The translations under genes and the position numbers were made by a program. Source: Callorhinus ursinus (taxonomy: Eukaryota > Chordata > Mammalia > Carnivora > Otariidae). Taken from it: DNA of 64,000 nt. Of the stretch, positions 25,175-37,004 are shown one piece after another. The notes beneath the pieces were generated by a model. That model did no database searches. It was not told the origin of the DNA and worked only from the letters and a program-made list of their open reading frames with translations. The stretch covers positions 17,741,961 to 17,805,960 of the forward strand of contig NW_020312785.1 of assembly GCF_003265705.1 (NCBI RefSeq), given 5' to 3'. Every line of letters begins with the position of its first letter. Position 1 is the first letter of the stretch.

Positions 25175-25389
25175 GGGGTGCCTGGGTGACTTAGTCGTTA
25201 AGCATCTGCCTTCAGCATAGGTCATGATCCCAGGGTCCCGGGATCCAGCCCCACATCGGGCTCCCTGCTCTGCGGGAAGTCTGCTTATCCCTCTCCCACT
25301 CCCCCTGCTCGTGTTCCCTCTCTCGCTGTGTCTCTCTCTGTCAAATAAATACATAAAATCTTTAAAAAGTAATAAAAATAAAATAAAAT
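25175..25389 (+). mobile_element. Can-SINE (SINEC)
   Basis: GGGGTGCCTGGGTGACTTAG start, CCCGGGATCCAGCCCCACATC core, tail extended as (AAAAT)n. 13-bp duplication AAAATTGATCATG (25,162-25,174) and AAAATAGATCATG (25,390-25,402), one mismatch. Confidence 0.93.
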
Positions 25390-26080
25390 AAAATAGATCA
25401 TGAAGTCTGCTTAATTGGAATCATCTAGGATGGACGCACTATTTCTAAATATATTGCCTTACTCAACTTCATGCAGAAACTGGCAGGCTGGCTGAGTTTT
25501 AATATGACAGTGAGGCATTTTGTTTTTCCAGTTGTTATTTAACTCTTACAACTAGTCACTTTAGTAGAGTTGGAGTTTCTGAGATAATGACTTGGGTAAA
25601 TTTTATAGTATTCTTATTCACAGCTAGTAACTATCATGGGGACTTCATAGTGCCAAATTAAGACATATGGACAGAGTAATTAGAGTTCTTTCAAGAATTT
25701 ACAACCAAGAGAGCATTAATAAACCATTATTCATATACTCTAATTTGCATGTATCTATGTGTATGCACATAGATATAAGATTAAGATATAAATCTTTATG
25801 CAGATAGCAAACATAAATCATTGAGCAAGTCTCCCCATACATACACACACATTAGAATTCACTGGATTCTGAGTCTCTGACTTAACAGGTATCATAACCT
25901 GTGTTTCTAACCACTTACTCACTTTGTTTATCTCGTTCCTTCCTTGGGGTTACCACCATTTTCTCACTACATTGACTTGGTTTAAACTCTCTTAAGTTGA
26001 TACCTAGACACTGATACCATGTAGCCTCTTCTGCGGGCATTTAAGGCTAACTTTTCAACAATCATCCATGACCATTTTCT

Positions 26081-26279
26081 TTTCTTTTTTTTTTAAGATT
26101 TTATTTATTTATTTCAGAGGGAAGGAGGGGCAGAAGGAGAGGGGGAACAAGTCTTAAGCAGACTCTTCTCTGAGCACAGAGCCCGACGCAGGGCTCCAAC
26201 TCACAACCCTGAGATCACAACCTGAGCCAAAAACAAGAGTAGGACGCTCAACTCCCTGTGCCACCCAGGAGCCCCTGTG
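26081..26279 (-). mobile_element. Can-SINE, diverged
   Basis: TTTCTTTTTTTTTTAAGATTTTATTTATTT…CACCCAGGAGCCCC, with an altered core (TCCAACTCACAACCCTGAGATC). Flanks ACCATTTTCT (26,071-26,080) and CCCATTTTCT (26,280-26,289) match at nine of ten positions. Confidence 0.9.
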
Positions 26280-26599
26280 CCCATTTTCTGAGTGGCTCTG
26301 AATTGCTTAGGGTCTATTCCACCAGCTGTTTCTATGTCACTGTCTTGGGCTCTTCCCTCACAGTGGACGGTCATTCACTGTGTGTAATGATTTCTCCTAA
26401 CACTCATTCCTTCCTGAGCCACTTAAAATCCATGTGAGACCAAGCCTTGATCTAGAGGGCAAAACATTTTGCCTTGCTTTGTTTTTAAGAATAAACAATA
26501 GGCTATGAGATCAGACATGTTCAGACTCAATGTCATATCTTATTCCTGGTGTTTTGAACTTAAGTGTTTAGCTGTGAATAATAAGCAGTTTGTCCAATG

Positions 26600-26760
26600 T
26601 TCAATCACTCATTGGCTTCCTAAACTTTAAGTATCTGCTATGTGCCTAGCATTGTGCTAGGCCATGGATACTACCGTGAGCAAAAACAGGTATGGTACCT
26701 AAGTACATGTTGTAGAGAAGATAGGAATTAAGCAAATTATCGTGAAATGAACTTACAATT
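26600..26760 (-). mobile_element. probable LINE-2 3' end, antisense
   Basis: TTTAAGTATCTGCTATGTGCCTAGCATTGTGCTAGGCCATGG is the reverse of the L2/MIR 3'-terminal pattern; too diverged for a firm subfamily. Confidence 0.5.
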
Positions 26761-28880
26761 GCAAACTGAGACTAAAAGTTCAAGAAGGAAAGAAACATGG
26801 TTCCATGAGTATGCTAATCACAAGTCAGCTTGTTTCAGACCAACCACCCTACCAAGTAAACTAGAAAAATGGAATTAAAAAAAAAAAATCTGTCTGAATG
26901 TATCATAAAGCCACAAAGACTATAAGGACTTGGGGGAGCTAAAATCCAAGAAAGGAGGGAAGTACAGAGAGGTGAGCCTGACGGAGTGGTTTTTTTTCTC
27001 TCATGGCATTTCTAATTCTCAGTGAAGGGTCAAAAGATGAGCAGAGCTTCCTAGGCTCATGGAATGGGGAGCAAAAATTGAAGTTTAGGGCCCTTGAAGA
27101 AGGGAAGCCCTTGATAAACTCCAAGGCTTTTGGGTGAGAAAGGAGAGCACTCACAGTCTCGCTTCTCCATGCTTCATTCATGCAGTGGCTCCCACCAGTA
27201 CTCGAGACAGTCACGGCCCTTCAACCAGTGATGACTGAAAATTTCAGGCCTAGTGTATCTGAGCTACTGATTCTTCTGATAAAGGGTTGATTTAGGCTTT
27301 TTATCAAATTATTTTATGCCAGTGAACATGGCAGTACTAGGAGGGCACCCAGAAGATGACTTTAGTTTTACCCATGCTTCTCTCTGCACCCGGTATATGG
27401 TGAGACCTTTGATAGGACTAACCAGCCTGCAACCATGACTTCCTTTAGGCCCACTTACCCAGCGGCATGAGGAAATTTAAATGGCCAGGAGGCAGGGTGA
27501 GCCACAGATATCGTGAAATCTGTATCCCAGGTGGAAACATCCTGCTAGTCAATTCTAACACATTCAAACTAAATCCAAAAGAATGGGAACGGGAGGTAAA
27601 AATTTGCAAGTGGATTATTAGGTACAATTGGGAGAAGCTCCATTCTCACTTCCATCCTACTGTCTCCAGACCCATATTTTCAATCTGTGAGAGAGATAAT
27701 ACTGTATATTGGTCTTTGGCTAAAAAGATATTGTAAGACCGTCTTCTATCACAAGGTGGCCTATCTCAGCTACACTGTATGTGAGACTGCAATTAGACCC
27801 CAGTTCTTTCTGGGCCTTGGGGTGCCCCAGACCACTCAGTCACCATTTTTCCCACTTCTTTCAACTGTAAAATAAACTTCCTTGGTCAGAGGAAGGTTGG
27901 GTGAAATATCATAATAGTGTATAAAATACTCAGTGCATGAATGATGATACTAAAAGAAGAAAAAATTGAGAGGAAAGGCAAATTAAAATCTTAAGTGTCC
28001 AAGCCACCTCCACGATAGGGGAGGTCTAGCCGGCCTCCCCAGGGTATGGTACTACGTTGCAAGCTCAGGGTTGGTAGCTTTGCTGGCAAGTGCAGAAAAG
28101 TCAGATTTTTGAGGCAAAGTCCATATTTTAATGCCTGTTACCATAACTACTTTGATCAAGTACTAAGGGGGCTTGGGAGAGAGGCACAGCAGCATAAATG
28201 GAGTGAGTCACTTTGCGCCCCTGATAATTAAAAGCCTCATTCCCAGTGACCTTTTGTTGGTCACTCACATAAGGATACATTTAGTCACACTTGGAACCCC
28301 ATTCAGAGAGATTCATCCATAGTTGTCATCCCCCCAATCCTTTGTGATCAGTCTTAAAATTCTCTTTCTTTTAGGTCCCTGACAATCTGATTATACCATT
28401 AGCCAAGGCCCATCGATCAGTATAGATACCTCAGGCTTTGTCCTAACAAACGAAGTAGATAATAAGAGGTATTGTCTAAATTCATGTCCACTAGGAGAAT
28501 TTTCTTTCTTCACCATCCTACAATGCCACTCCTAAAGGAAGAAATGATGTCACAGCACTCTATTCCTGATTGGTGCAAATGTGTGCAGAACCATGTTGAA
28601 GCAGACTCACACATTTTCCTCTTCAGTCAATTGATTTGAAGTATTGCCCCAGGAGAGTGTACTGCAACACAGCAAGAAGAGGCAAGGTGAAAATTAACAT
28701 AACTAATGTAACTTATTTCTGCCTTTACAACTGGATAGACTGGATCCTGAATATATCTTCCACTTGCTGACAGAGGACGTTGGGCCATGTCTAACATCAG
28801 TGTTGATTTCTAATCCTTTACTACCTACTGTATAGCCCTCTGTTCTTCATCTAGGAATAATCCAAAGTGGTTTGACTTTA
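26761..28880. other. long interval without a young repeat; nothing firmly recognised
   Basis: Mixed-composition sequence. Several open frames of about 60-90 codons occur (26,939-27,214; 27,467-27,736; 28,046-28,231) but none has a recognisable domain or flanking splice sites. Decayed retroviral or LTR material is possible but I cannot support it. Confidence 0.35.
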
Positions 28881-28899
28881 TATTTCCCTATATTTCCCT

Positions 28900-29350
28900 C
28901 ATTCCCTACTATTATCACCTTGGCTCACTCCACTCCAACTACTCTCTTCCTCCATCAAGCCTGTCATATCCACAGCATTTGCACTTCATATTCTTTCTAC
29001 CTAAAATATTCTTGCCCTGGAAATGCACATGCTACTCTAATGCCATGGCTCAAACATTACATCCTCAGTGACACCTTCCCTGACAACCGTTTTTAAAAAC
29101 TGAGCCCTTACCCACCCTGGTAATACTAATTTATCCTGATTTTATTTTTCTCTTTATAGAGATTACTTTGTGATATACTGTATATTTCCATTTATTTGCT
29201 TATTCGCTCTCTTCCTCCACTAGAATGTAAGTTACAGGAGGGAATTTTCATTGGCCTAGGTTTTACCTCTCTATCTCCAGTACCTAGAATACTGTGTGAA
29301 CATATTGGGTATTCAATACATGCTTTAATGAAAGAATGAATGAGTGAATG
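28900..29350 (+). mobile_element. LINE-2 3' end, sense
   Basis: In the expected order: ATTCTTGCCCTGGAAATGC, TGCCATGGCTCAAACATTACATCC, GACACCTTCCCTGACAACC, CCTCCACTAGAATGTAAG, CTCCAGTACCTAGAATAC, TATTCAATACATGCTTTAATGAAAGAATGAATGAG. This is the clearest L2 terminus in the window. Confidence 0.78.
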
Positions 29351-30606
29351 AATCTTTCCCCTCAGAGTCCTCCCTAATTTTAAATTTTGAGAGTTTTTGA
29401 ATGAATCAAAAACAAATAGTACTGTCAAATAAGTAATATGTCTGATTTTATTCACTTGTATTATCAAAAAACCCCAATTTATTCTCTCCTCCTTTTTTCC
29501 CCTATGTTCTTCCCATTTATATATATTATAAAAACTTTGAGTGAAGAGAAATCAGTTCAGTTTGCTCTTCTTTCCCAACAACTGCTGGCTTTTAGAATAA
29601 TAATGCCACTGGTTGTTTCTGATTCAAACACAGTGTGAGGCTTTGTTTCTTAGACAAGTCAACTGAACAAGAAAACAATTAGAATTACTCCCAGCTTGAA
29701 GAGGCACATCAAATCCAGAATTTCAGTTAAGTGTCACGCTAAAATCAGCTTGATCTAAAACCACTGGTTCCCTTTAGGCCTTAATCACTAAGATTCCATA
29801 AACACCCCCCCACACACACACACATTCTGATACTAAGTTCTGTGATCTGTTGTGGGAATTATTATATTTTACAGATTTGCTTTTAAATTGGTTCCCAGTG
29901 CATGCTAGGACGTGACAACAGTTGAAATCCAGGAGACAAAGAGAGGAGTAAGGGTGGGACAGAAGAAGAATTAGCTTCCCCTGGCCAGGTAGATCTCTTT
30001 CATGGGTCTGCTCAAGGGTTTGTTAAGGGTCTTCAAGCAAAGGTAAAAGGGTACTATCAGAGAATGAAGGGGGGTTGCTTTACTTGGCAACAAAACTCAT
30101 GGAGAGTTGAAGCTCCTCCCATATAACAAATTCTCCATTCTCACCCTCCTACTTCTTCCTGATCAATACCTTCACATCAGACCTCATATTAGGCACATGA
30201 CAAGGCTATAAACTCAACTGATACTGAATTTAAGCTGCAGATTCAATGACTGTGTGTGTCTTTTGGCTCTCTCAACCCAGTGGCTATAAGAAATGTGATA
30301 TTCTTTTTGCAGAGTCAAAAAGTCATTGATTTTTCAATCCATGCCTGAAGTAGGAAATTACACAATTTGCATTAGTAAATCTATTTATTTAAGCTTTGTG
30401 AAAATGTGAACAGTAAACACTGTATTCTATGGGTCTTAAATAGCTCTTCCTACTGGCCTCTAACAGAATCTAATTAGTCGCCCAAAGTCTTCCTTCAATT
30501 AGCACTATATTCTAGGATGAGTCGTTTAATTTACTGTGCTCCCCATACTGTGCATATCATAGTATGCCAGAGACCCACTGCTTCCTAGCAAGAGTTTTTA
30601 CTCCCC
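29351..30606. other. intergenic, nothing recognised
   Basis: Unique sequence with a short CA tract at about 29,811-29,823. No gene signal. Confidence 0.45.
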
Positions 30607-30611
30607 TTCAC

Positions 30612-31030
30612 TGTCTTTAGCTATTGCCACAATAATGCTGCATAACAAAATTAGATGGCTTAATATAATCACTTATTCTTGTTTTTATAACCTCAGGTTG
30701 GTAAAAACTGGCTGATCGAGCTTGGGTTCAACTGCGTAGTCAAGTTGTTCCACATACTTCTCATCCTCCTTGGACCACCAGGCTAGCTGGGGCATATTTT
30801 TTTCTCATACTAATGGTAAAAATTCAAGACAGCAGGCAACCATCATACAAACACATCTCGGATCTTTGCTCACAACATAGCCACTAATATCCCACCAGCC
30901 AAAGCAAGTCATATGGCTGAGCCCAACATTAGTAAGGCAGGGTAGAATATTCTACCAACAGTGGGAGAATATTTGTGGGGTTTTTTTTGGAGGGGGGATA
31001 TTTGTTGAACAATAATCCAATCTATAATAA
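30612..31030 (-). mobile_element. MLT1-like LTR, antisense, diverged
   Basis: TGTCTTTAGCTATTGCCACAATAATGC… and TGGCTTAATATAATCACTTATTC match the antisense 3' end of MaLR-type LTRs (reverse of TTATT…GCCAC…). The right end is blurred, so the boundary is approximate. Confidence 0.45.
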
Positions 31031-31446
31031 CCCCTAACAAAGACAGATAAGCAATCCCAAGTCCCCTCCTTTCTTTAAATACCTATGCCCACAAAAACTT
31101 CTGATTTAAATTTGTATATCAAGAGGCTACTTAGTTGCAAATAACAGAAAACAACTAGGGCATAAAATGAGAGTACTGAAAGAATACTGAATTGTTGAGA
31201 GATGCAACAGAAGGAGGCTCAGTGGTTCTGAGATCAGTACCAGTGCATTAATCACAGCATAGCAAGGATGTGGTCCTGTATGAAGACACAGTTGCCCACT
31301 GCCTCTGAGCTCTAGGCCAATTTCTTAAATTGATTACATCCTGAAATTATAATATTTGGGTTAAATAAAATATATTCTGAAAATTAACTTTACCTGGGTA
31401 TATTTTTTAGCCTTTTTTTAAAAAGTTAAACTAGTAGAAAGTTCTT

Positions 31447-31564
31447 ATTTATTTATTCATTCATTCATTCATTTAAGTAATCTCTGCAACCAATGTGTGG
31501 CTTGAACTTCTGACCCCAAGACCAAGAGTCGCATGCTCTACAGACTAAGCCAGCCAGGTGCCCC
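31447..31564 (-). mobile_element. older short Can-SINE
   Basis: TTATTTATTCATTCATTC… then AAGTAATCTCTGCAACC…GACCCCAAGACC…CAGCCAGGTGCCCC, the reverse of the older CTACTTTAAG-type SINEC. It has a (CATT)n tail remnant. Confidence 0.82.
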
Positions 31565-32503
31565 AGACTACTAAGTTTTAAATGACATATATGGCTCACA
31601 TTTCTACAGAACAGCACTGCTCTTATACTCTCTACTCTTCCAGCACTGGATGCTAGTAATTGCTGCTGGCACCACCACCAATGCAGTCTCCAGAAACTGG
31701 AAGCTGCTAAAACAGTCAACACCACCTGAGAACAGTCTTCCCTATCCTGTCTTCTTTGCATGCCAAACATTATCTAGGGGAAGATCCAACTGTTTAACCA
31801 AACTGGGGTCACATGCTTAGGGCCTAGTTTCAAAAGAGGCAAAACAAAGTGAATATATGGTGTTTCCAGCCTCTACAGAAAGAGATAAACTCACCTACAA
31901 CCAAGACTCATAAAGTAAAATTCCCCCAAATATAAAGATTTTAACATTGAGTACTCAAAAGCCAGCGAAAAATCCACTTTTTGATTCAGTATATCCGTTC
32001 AGAGAACTATATAACCTTAAGAAACAGAAATATAGGGGCAGAGATTTCTTTACAAAGATTTTTATCTTAGCTGGGTTCCCCCAGAAGTAGAGACACACAA
32101 AAAAATAGTTGATTTGTGAAATGAGGCAGAAGCATCAGTAGGGAGTTAGAGAAGTAAGGTAAGGCAAGAAAGAAAATCAATTCAAGGATGCATCAATGAG
32201 GACATCAACTGGGGCTCAGTCCCCTGGGTCCTCTAAGACACTGTTTAGAACACACTTCAGGGTCGTGCCATCTGAAGGAGGAGGATAGCGGGTTGAGGGT
32301 TGATCCTGGGAATGTTAACTCCTTGGCACTTCCAGCCTGCACTGGCATGTATATGCCCACATCCAGAGAAAGCTAGCCCCTGGGATTAAAATGACAAATA
32401 CCACTAGCATGTATGAGAAAAATGGGATATAAAAGATGTATAAAGGGAATATGAATGAGACAATGATGGCAGAAACAACTTACAAGTTGTTCTTAAAAAT
32501 GAT

Positions 32504-32860
32504 TGTCTTAGTCGGCTTGGACTGCCATAACAAAATACCAAAGACTGGGTGGCTTAAAAAACAGACATTTAGTTCCCACCATTCTGGTGGCTGGAAAGTC
32601 CAATATCTAGGTGTTGACAGATTCAGTGATGGCCCACTTCCTGGCTTATGGATGGTTGTCTTCTGTGTCTCCACATAGTGGGGAGAGAGAACAAGCAAGA
32701 TCTGGCCTCCCTTCCTCTTCTCATGAGGATATTAATTCCATCATGGGGCTCTACCCTCATGACCTCAACCTAATTACCTCCCAAAGGCCCCACCTCCAAA
32801 GGGTTAGGACTTCAACCTATGAATTTGGAAGGGACACAGACATTCATTCAGTCTATATCA
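32504..32860 (-). mobile_element. MLT1-type (ERVL-MaLR) solo LTR with exact 5-bp duplication
   Basis: TGTCTTAGTCGGCTTGGACTG… to …CATTCATTCAGTCTATATCA has TG…CA ends and the hallmark ACTGGGTGGCTTAAAAAACAG, CCTCCCAAAGGCCCCACCTCC and GACTTCAACCTATGAATTTG (antisense of an MLT1 LTR). The 5-bp sequence ATGAT occurs directly on both sides (32,499-32,503 and 32,861-32,865). No internal retroviral genes are present. Confidence 0.88.
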
Positions 32861-33157
32861 ATGATGTTTTTGAAATTTTTAATAATTCTTTCCACAAATA
32901 CTTATTGAACAGAACACCCAGTATGTGTAAAACACTACTCAACAAACTATAAATTGCTGAATAAAACAGACAAAATTCCCTTCCCCTGTGGAATTTACAT
33001 TCTAGAAGGGAGAAAGAGAAATAACCAAAATCAACAAATTGTTTTGTATGTTAGAAGATGATGAATCCTATGGTGAAAAATAAAGCCTTGGGTGGTTAGT
33101 TAGATAGGTGTGCCAAGATTGGGCAACGAGGGCTGCAGATTAGAACATGATGGTCAG

Positions 33158-33376
33158 AGGCGCCTGGGTGGCTCAGTCAGTTGAGCCTCTGACTCTTGGT
33201 TTTGCCTCAAGTCATGATCTCATGGGTCATGGGGAACAAGCCTTGTGTTGGACTCCATGCTCAGTGGGGAGCCTGCTTCAAGATTCTCTCCCTCTGCCCC
33301 TCCCCACACTCGCTCATGCTTTCTCTATATATATTAAGTAAATAAATAAATCTTAAAAAGAGAGAGAGAGAGAGAG
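33158..33376 (+). mobile_element. Can-SINE (SINEC) inside the L2
   Basis: AGGCGCCTGGGTGGCTCAGTC start, CATGATCTCATGGGTCATG core, tail TAAATAAATAAATCTTAAAAAGAGAGAG. 16-bp duplication AGAACATGATGGTCAG (33,142-33,157) and AGAACATGGTGGTCAG (33,377-33,392), one mismatch; the tail ends in a (GA)n run. Confidence 0.94.
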
Positions 33377-34214
33377 AGAACATGGTGGTCAGGGAAGGTC
33401 TCATGGAGAAGACAACATTTGGGCAAAGATGAGGTGAGAGAGTAAACCAGGCTAATACCAGCAGAAAGAGCATTCTGGGTATAAAGAACAGAAACTGCCA
33501 AGACCCCAGGTGAGGACCTGCTGGTCATGTCACAGTAACAACAGGGAGGCCAGTGTGGCTTGACCAAAATAAGTGAGTGTAACAGAAGTAGGGGGTCAGA
33601 AATGGAATGGGAGCTGGATCACGTAGAGCCTCACAGGCCATTTGAAGGACTTGGAATTTTGCTCTGAATGAAATGGAAAGCCACTGGAGCATTTAGAAAA
33701 GTTTCCCTACAATGCTCTGAGAATAGACTGAACGGTAACCAAAGCTGGAGCAGGGAGACCAGTTAGGAGGCTGCTACTATAATGCAGGAGAGAAGTGACA
33801 GATTTGGATTGGGATAGTAGCAGAGGAGCTAGTGCAGAGAAGAAGTGGGAGAGTATTCTGAATGTAAAGTTAAAGGACTTGCTGACAGAGTAGATGTGGG
33901 CTGAGACAGAAAGAGAGAAATCAAGAGTGACTTTGAGTGAGGTTTTTTGTCCCAGGAAATGGGAAGAATGGAATCATCACTAATTGGGAAAAAGACAAGA
34001 GCAAAAGTAGGCTTGAGGTTAGGGGTATGAGGTGAAAAGGAAAATCAGGACTTCAAAGATGAACATGTTAATGGGTAATAAATGGCCCATATGGATCTGG
34101 AGTCCAGGGGCAAGCTCTATCTAGACTGCAGACATAAGTTTGTGAGTCTTCAGCATACACACAATATTTAAAACCATTGACTGGATGAGATCAATGGAAT
34201 GAGTGCCATAGAAA

Positions 34215-34341
34215 GGAATTCCAAGTCACTCTGGAAAATAGTCTGGCAATTCCTCAAGAGCTTAAACACAGAGCACCCTATGATCCAGCAAATCCACTCC
34301 TAGATATATACCCAAGAGAAATGAAAACATGCCCATGTAAA
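34215..34341 (+). mobile_element. short LINE-1 fragment
   Basis: CACTCTGGAAAATAGTCTGGCAATTCCTC…TGATCCAGCAAATCCACTCCTAGATATATACCC is a standard ORF2-end/3'UTR L1 segment, truncated on both sides and embedded in L2. Confidence 0.8.
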
Positions 34342-34500
34342 AGGAGGGAGAGAAGGGAAGGAAGGAAGGAAGGAAGGAAGGAAGGAAGGAAGGAAGGAAG
34401 GAAGGGAGGGAGGGAGGGAGGGAGGGAGGGAGGGAGGAAGGAAGGAAGGAAGGAAGGAAGGAAGGAAGGAAGGAAGGAAGGAAGGAAGGAAGAAAGGAAG
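34342..34500. repeat. (GGAA)n/(GGGA)n microsatellite, 159 bp
   Basis: GGAAG units, then eight to nine GGGA units in the centre, then GGAA units again, ending GGAAGAAAGGAAG. Both outer blocks exceed ten consecutive GGAA units. It begins where the L1 fragment stops, so it probably grew from that fragment's A-rich end. Serine/leucine/proline-rich and lysine/glycine/glutamate-rich open frames across it are artefacts of the repeat. Confidence 0.97.
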
Positions 34501-35250
34501 AATTACAAGATTTGGGGTTGTAAGGTTGAGTTCTAGAGTCACTGGACATTTAGGAATTTGTGATGCTTATTAGATTTCAAAGAGGAAATTGTGAGTAGGT
34601 GTTTGGGTATGGGAATTTGGGCTGAGATGAGAAAAAAGGTTTGGGCTTAGAAGTGATTTGAGACTGAGTCTGGGGTATGCCAATGTTGAGGTTGGTGATA
34701 TATAACAAGGCACAGAGCAGAGGAGACTTGAAAAGGAGGGGCCAAGTAAATAGTCCAGTGTCCCAAAAGCCAAGGGAAGAAAATATTTAAGGGAAAAGTG
34801 ATCAACTCTGTCAAATGCTGCCAAGAGCTCAAGTAAGATGAAAACTAAGATCAAGCATTGGTTTTAACTATGTGGAAGTCAATGGCAATTTTACAAAAGT
34901 TGTTTTGTAGGAGCCATGAGAATGAATGCCTGATTAGAAAATGGGAGACAAGTAAATTGCAGATATCAAGTAGCTATAACTACTGAGAAGATTTGCTTTT
35001 CACAATAGCAGAGAAGTGATCCAGTAACTGAAGGCAGATAAAGAATCTGCAAAATTTTGTCTCACTAAGATAGGAGAAATAATAGAATTGCATAAGCTCA
35101 TGAAAATGAGCAAGCAACAAAGGAAACAGGATTATACAGACGAGAGAAGCCAATTGCTTATGTGATATCCTTGAACACATGAGAGAGGATGGAAACTCAT
35201 GAGCAAGTGGAGGGGACTGTGGAAAGTTAACTCATAATAATGAAAAACAG

Positions 35251-35452
35251 GGGGCGCCTGGGTGGCTCGTCGGTTAAGCGTCTGACTCTGTTTTGGCTCA
35301 GGTTCTGATCTAAGGTTCTGAGATCGAGCCCCACATCAGGCTCCACACTCAGTGGAGAGTCTGCTTAAGATTCTCTCTCTCCCTCTCCCTTTGCCCCTTT
35401 CCTTGTTCTGTCTCGCTCTCACTCTAAAATAAATAAATAAATCTTAAAAGAA
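35251..35452 (+). mobile_element. Can-SINE (SINEC) inside the L2
   Basis: GGGGCGCCTGGGTGGCTCG start, TCTGAGATCGAGCCCCACATC core, AAATAAATAAATAAATCTT tail. Exact 15-bp duplication AATAATGAAAAACAG at 35,236-35,250 and 35,453-35,467. Confidence 0.96.
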
Positions 35453-36082
35453 AATAATGAAAAACAGAGTATGTGGGCACGGGGCAAGAAGGGAAGGGAG
35501 GGATGTGGTGGCAGAAGCATGCTGAAGTATCTTCTGGTGGCTTTTAATATCCCAGTAAAATAGGAAACAAGGTCTTAGCAGAGTGAGAATGGGGGCGAGG
35601 ACTGGGGGAGGGGGAGACACTGAGGAGAAAGAAGGAAGAAGAAAATAGTGTCTGGGAAATGGGTGAAGGGAGGACTAGAGGAATAGAGGAGTAGAGAAAT
35701 GAAGTGTGGTTGCCAGAGAGTATCAGTGCCCACCTGTGGTTAGTAGCAATGAATTAAAAGCGAGACCAGTCAGCAAGAGGGTGTTTTTCTTTCTCCAGAC
35801 CTGTTCAGCCATACAAGGACAGACTCTGATAAACTGAGAGTCGGCTTTAACCAGAGTTGGGATTAACAGAATGTGAAAACTCTCCCAATTTTGTGAAAAA
35901 GACAAAAAATTTTAATAGAGCATAACACTTACATAGGAAAAAAACAGATGGAAAGGAAATGTATAAAAGGGTATAGTTTTCCCAGCAATTTTTATTTTCT
36001 TAGATATTCTCTAAGGTTTTTTGCAAAAATCAAAACTCACCCAGTCTACCTTAAGTAAGCTAGTATTCAAGACTACCTCATA

Positions 36083-36276
36083 GGGGCGCCTGGGTGGCTC
36101 CGTCCTTAAGCATCTGCCTTTGGCTCAGGTCATGATCCCAGGGTCCTGGGATCAAGCCCTGCATCAGGCTCCCTGCTCCAGGGAGGCCTGCTTCTCCCTC
36201 TCCCACTCTCCCTGCTTGTGTTCCCTCTGTCGCTGTGTCTCTGTCAAATAAATAAAATCTTTAAAAAAAAAAAAAT
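36083..36276 (+). mobile_element. Can-SINE (SINEC)
   Basis: GGGGCGCCTGGGTGGCTCCG start and canonical core and tail. 11-bp duplication ACTACCTCATA (36,072-36,082) and ACTATCTCATA (36,277-36,287). Confidence 0.95.
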
Positions 36277-36786
36277 ACTATCTCATATAACCAGAGCGGG
36301 AATGAGTGCTAGGTCCGACAAGAAATTTAAATCTGAAAGCAATAAGACAAGATAACAATTCTCTTTGTCCCTTCTCTCTCTGAGAACATCATCCCCTGTG
36401 TCTGCTTTCTTCTGGGTATCTGCACCATTCCCTTGATTCTGTCTGTAGATCAGTGCACAGGACCCCAATATGGCTGCTCTTGTTTTGCCTCACAGTTCCA
36501 GAAACCACATCACCTGACTATGTCTTTGTCTTTCTCAGACAAAATTTACAAGAGGCCAGCTGATTGGCTCAGTTTGAATCAGGGCTCTTTGTTTGGTTCA
36601 ATCCACTGGAATCAGGAATGGGAAGGCAGCTGGTCAAAATATGGCAACCACCTCACCCCTTTCCTTTAGCCAAATGTTAGGGAGAGAGGCAGTTCCAATG
36701 AAACCAGCCAAGCAGGACCCCAAATAGAACTTTCTAAAGCAGCAGGTATCACTTTTATAATAAAAACAAGTACTTTTATTTTTTTT

Positions 36787-36986
36787 ATTTTTTTTAAAGA
36801 TTTATTTATTTATTTTGAGAGAGTGAGAATGAGAGAGAGAGAGGGTACATGAGAGGGGGGAGGGTCAGAGGGAGAAGCAGGCCCCTTGCTGAGCAGGGAG
36901 CCCGATGCGGGACTCGATCCCGGGACTCCAGGATCATGACCTGAGCCGAAGGCAGTTGCTTAACCGACTGAGCCACCCAGGCGCCC
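36787..36986 (-). mobile_element. Can-SINE, CCCGGGACTCCAGGATC subtype
   Basis: Antisense copy of the same subtype as 18,861-19,060, with GATGCGGGACTCGATCC and intact CpGs suggesting youth. Duplication AGTACTTTTATTTTTTT at 36,769-36,785 and 36,987-37,003. Confidence 0.95.
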
Positions 36987-37004
36987 AGTACTTTTATTTT
37001 TTTT

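Larger units (their letters stand above)
32866..35910 (-). mobile_element. long LINE-2 in antisense, spanning the 3' end through the reverse-transcriptase region
   Basis: From its 3' end at the left: CTTATTGAACAGAACACCCAG, CCCTTCCCCTGTGGAATTTACATTC, AAGAGCATTCTGGGTATAAAG, GGCCAGTGTGGCTTGACC, GAGACCAGTTAGGAGGCTGC. At the right, the minus strand encodes a decayed reverse-transcriptase block with LLELLAAFDRVDHFSL at about 34,780-34,840, and further right sequence matching earlier ORF2 (GAATTAAAAGCGAGACCAGTCAGC, TTTAACCAGAGTTGGGATT). Interrupted by SINEs (33,158-33,376; 35,251-35,452), an L1 scrap (34,215-34,341) and a GGAA tract. About 2.4 kb of L2 sequence remain, long for so old a family. The orientation follows from the RT frame. 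Confidence 0.78.

Noticed and set aside
26761..28880. Decayed endogenous retrovirus internal region
   Set aside because: Some stretches felt reminiscent of retroviral internal sequence, but no conserved motif, frame or paired LTR could be shown, so no claim is made.
34262..34549. Open frames rich in FLPS on the minus strand and KEGR on the plus strand
   Set aside because: Direct translation of the GGAA/GGGA microsatellite.
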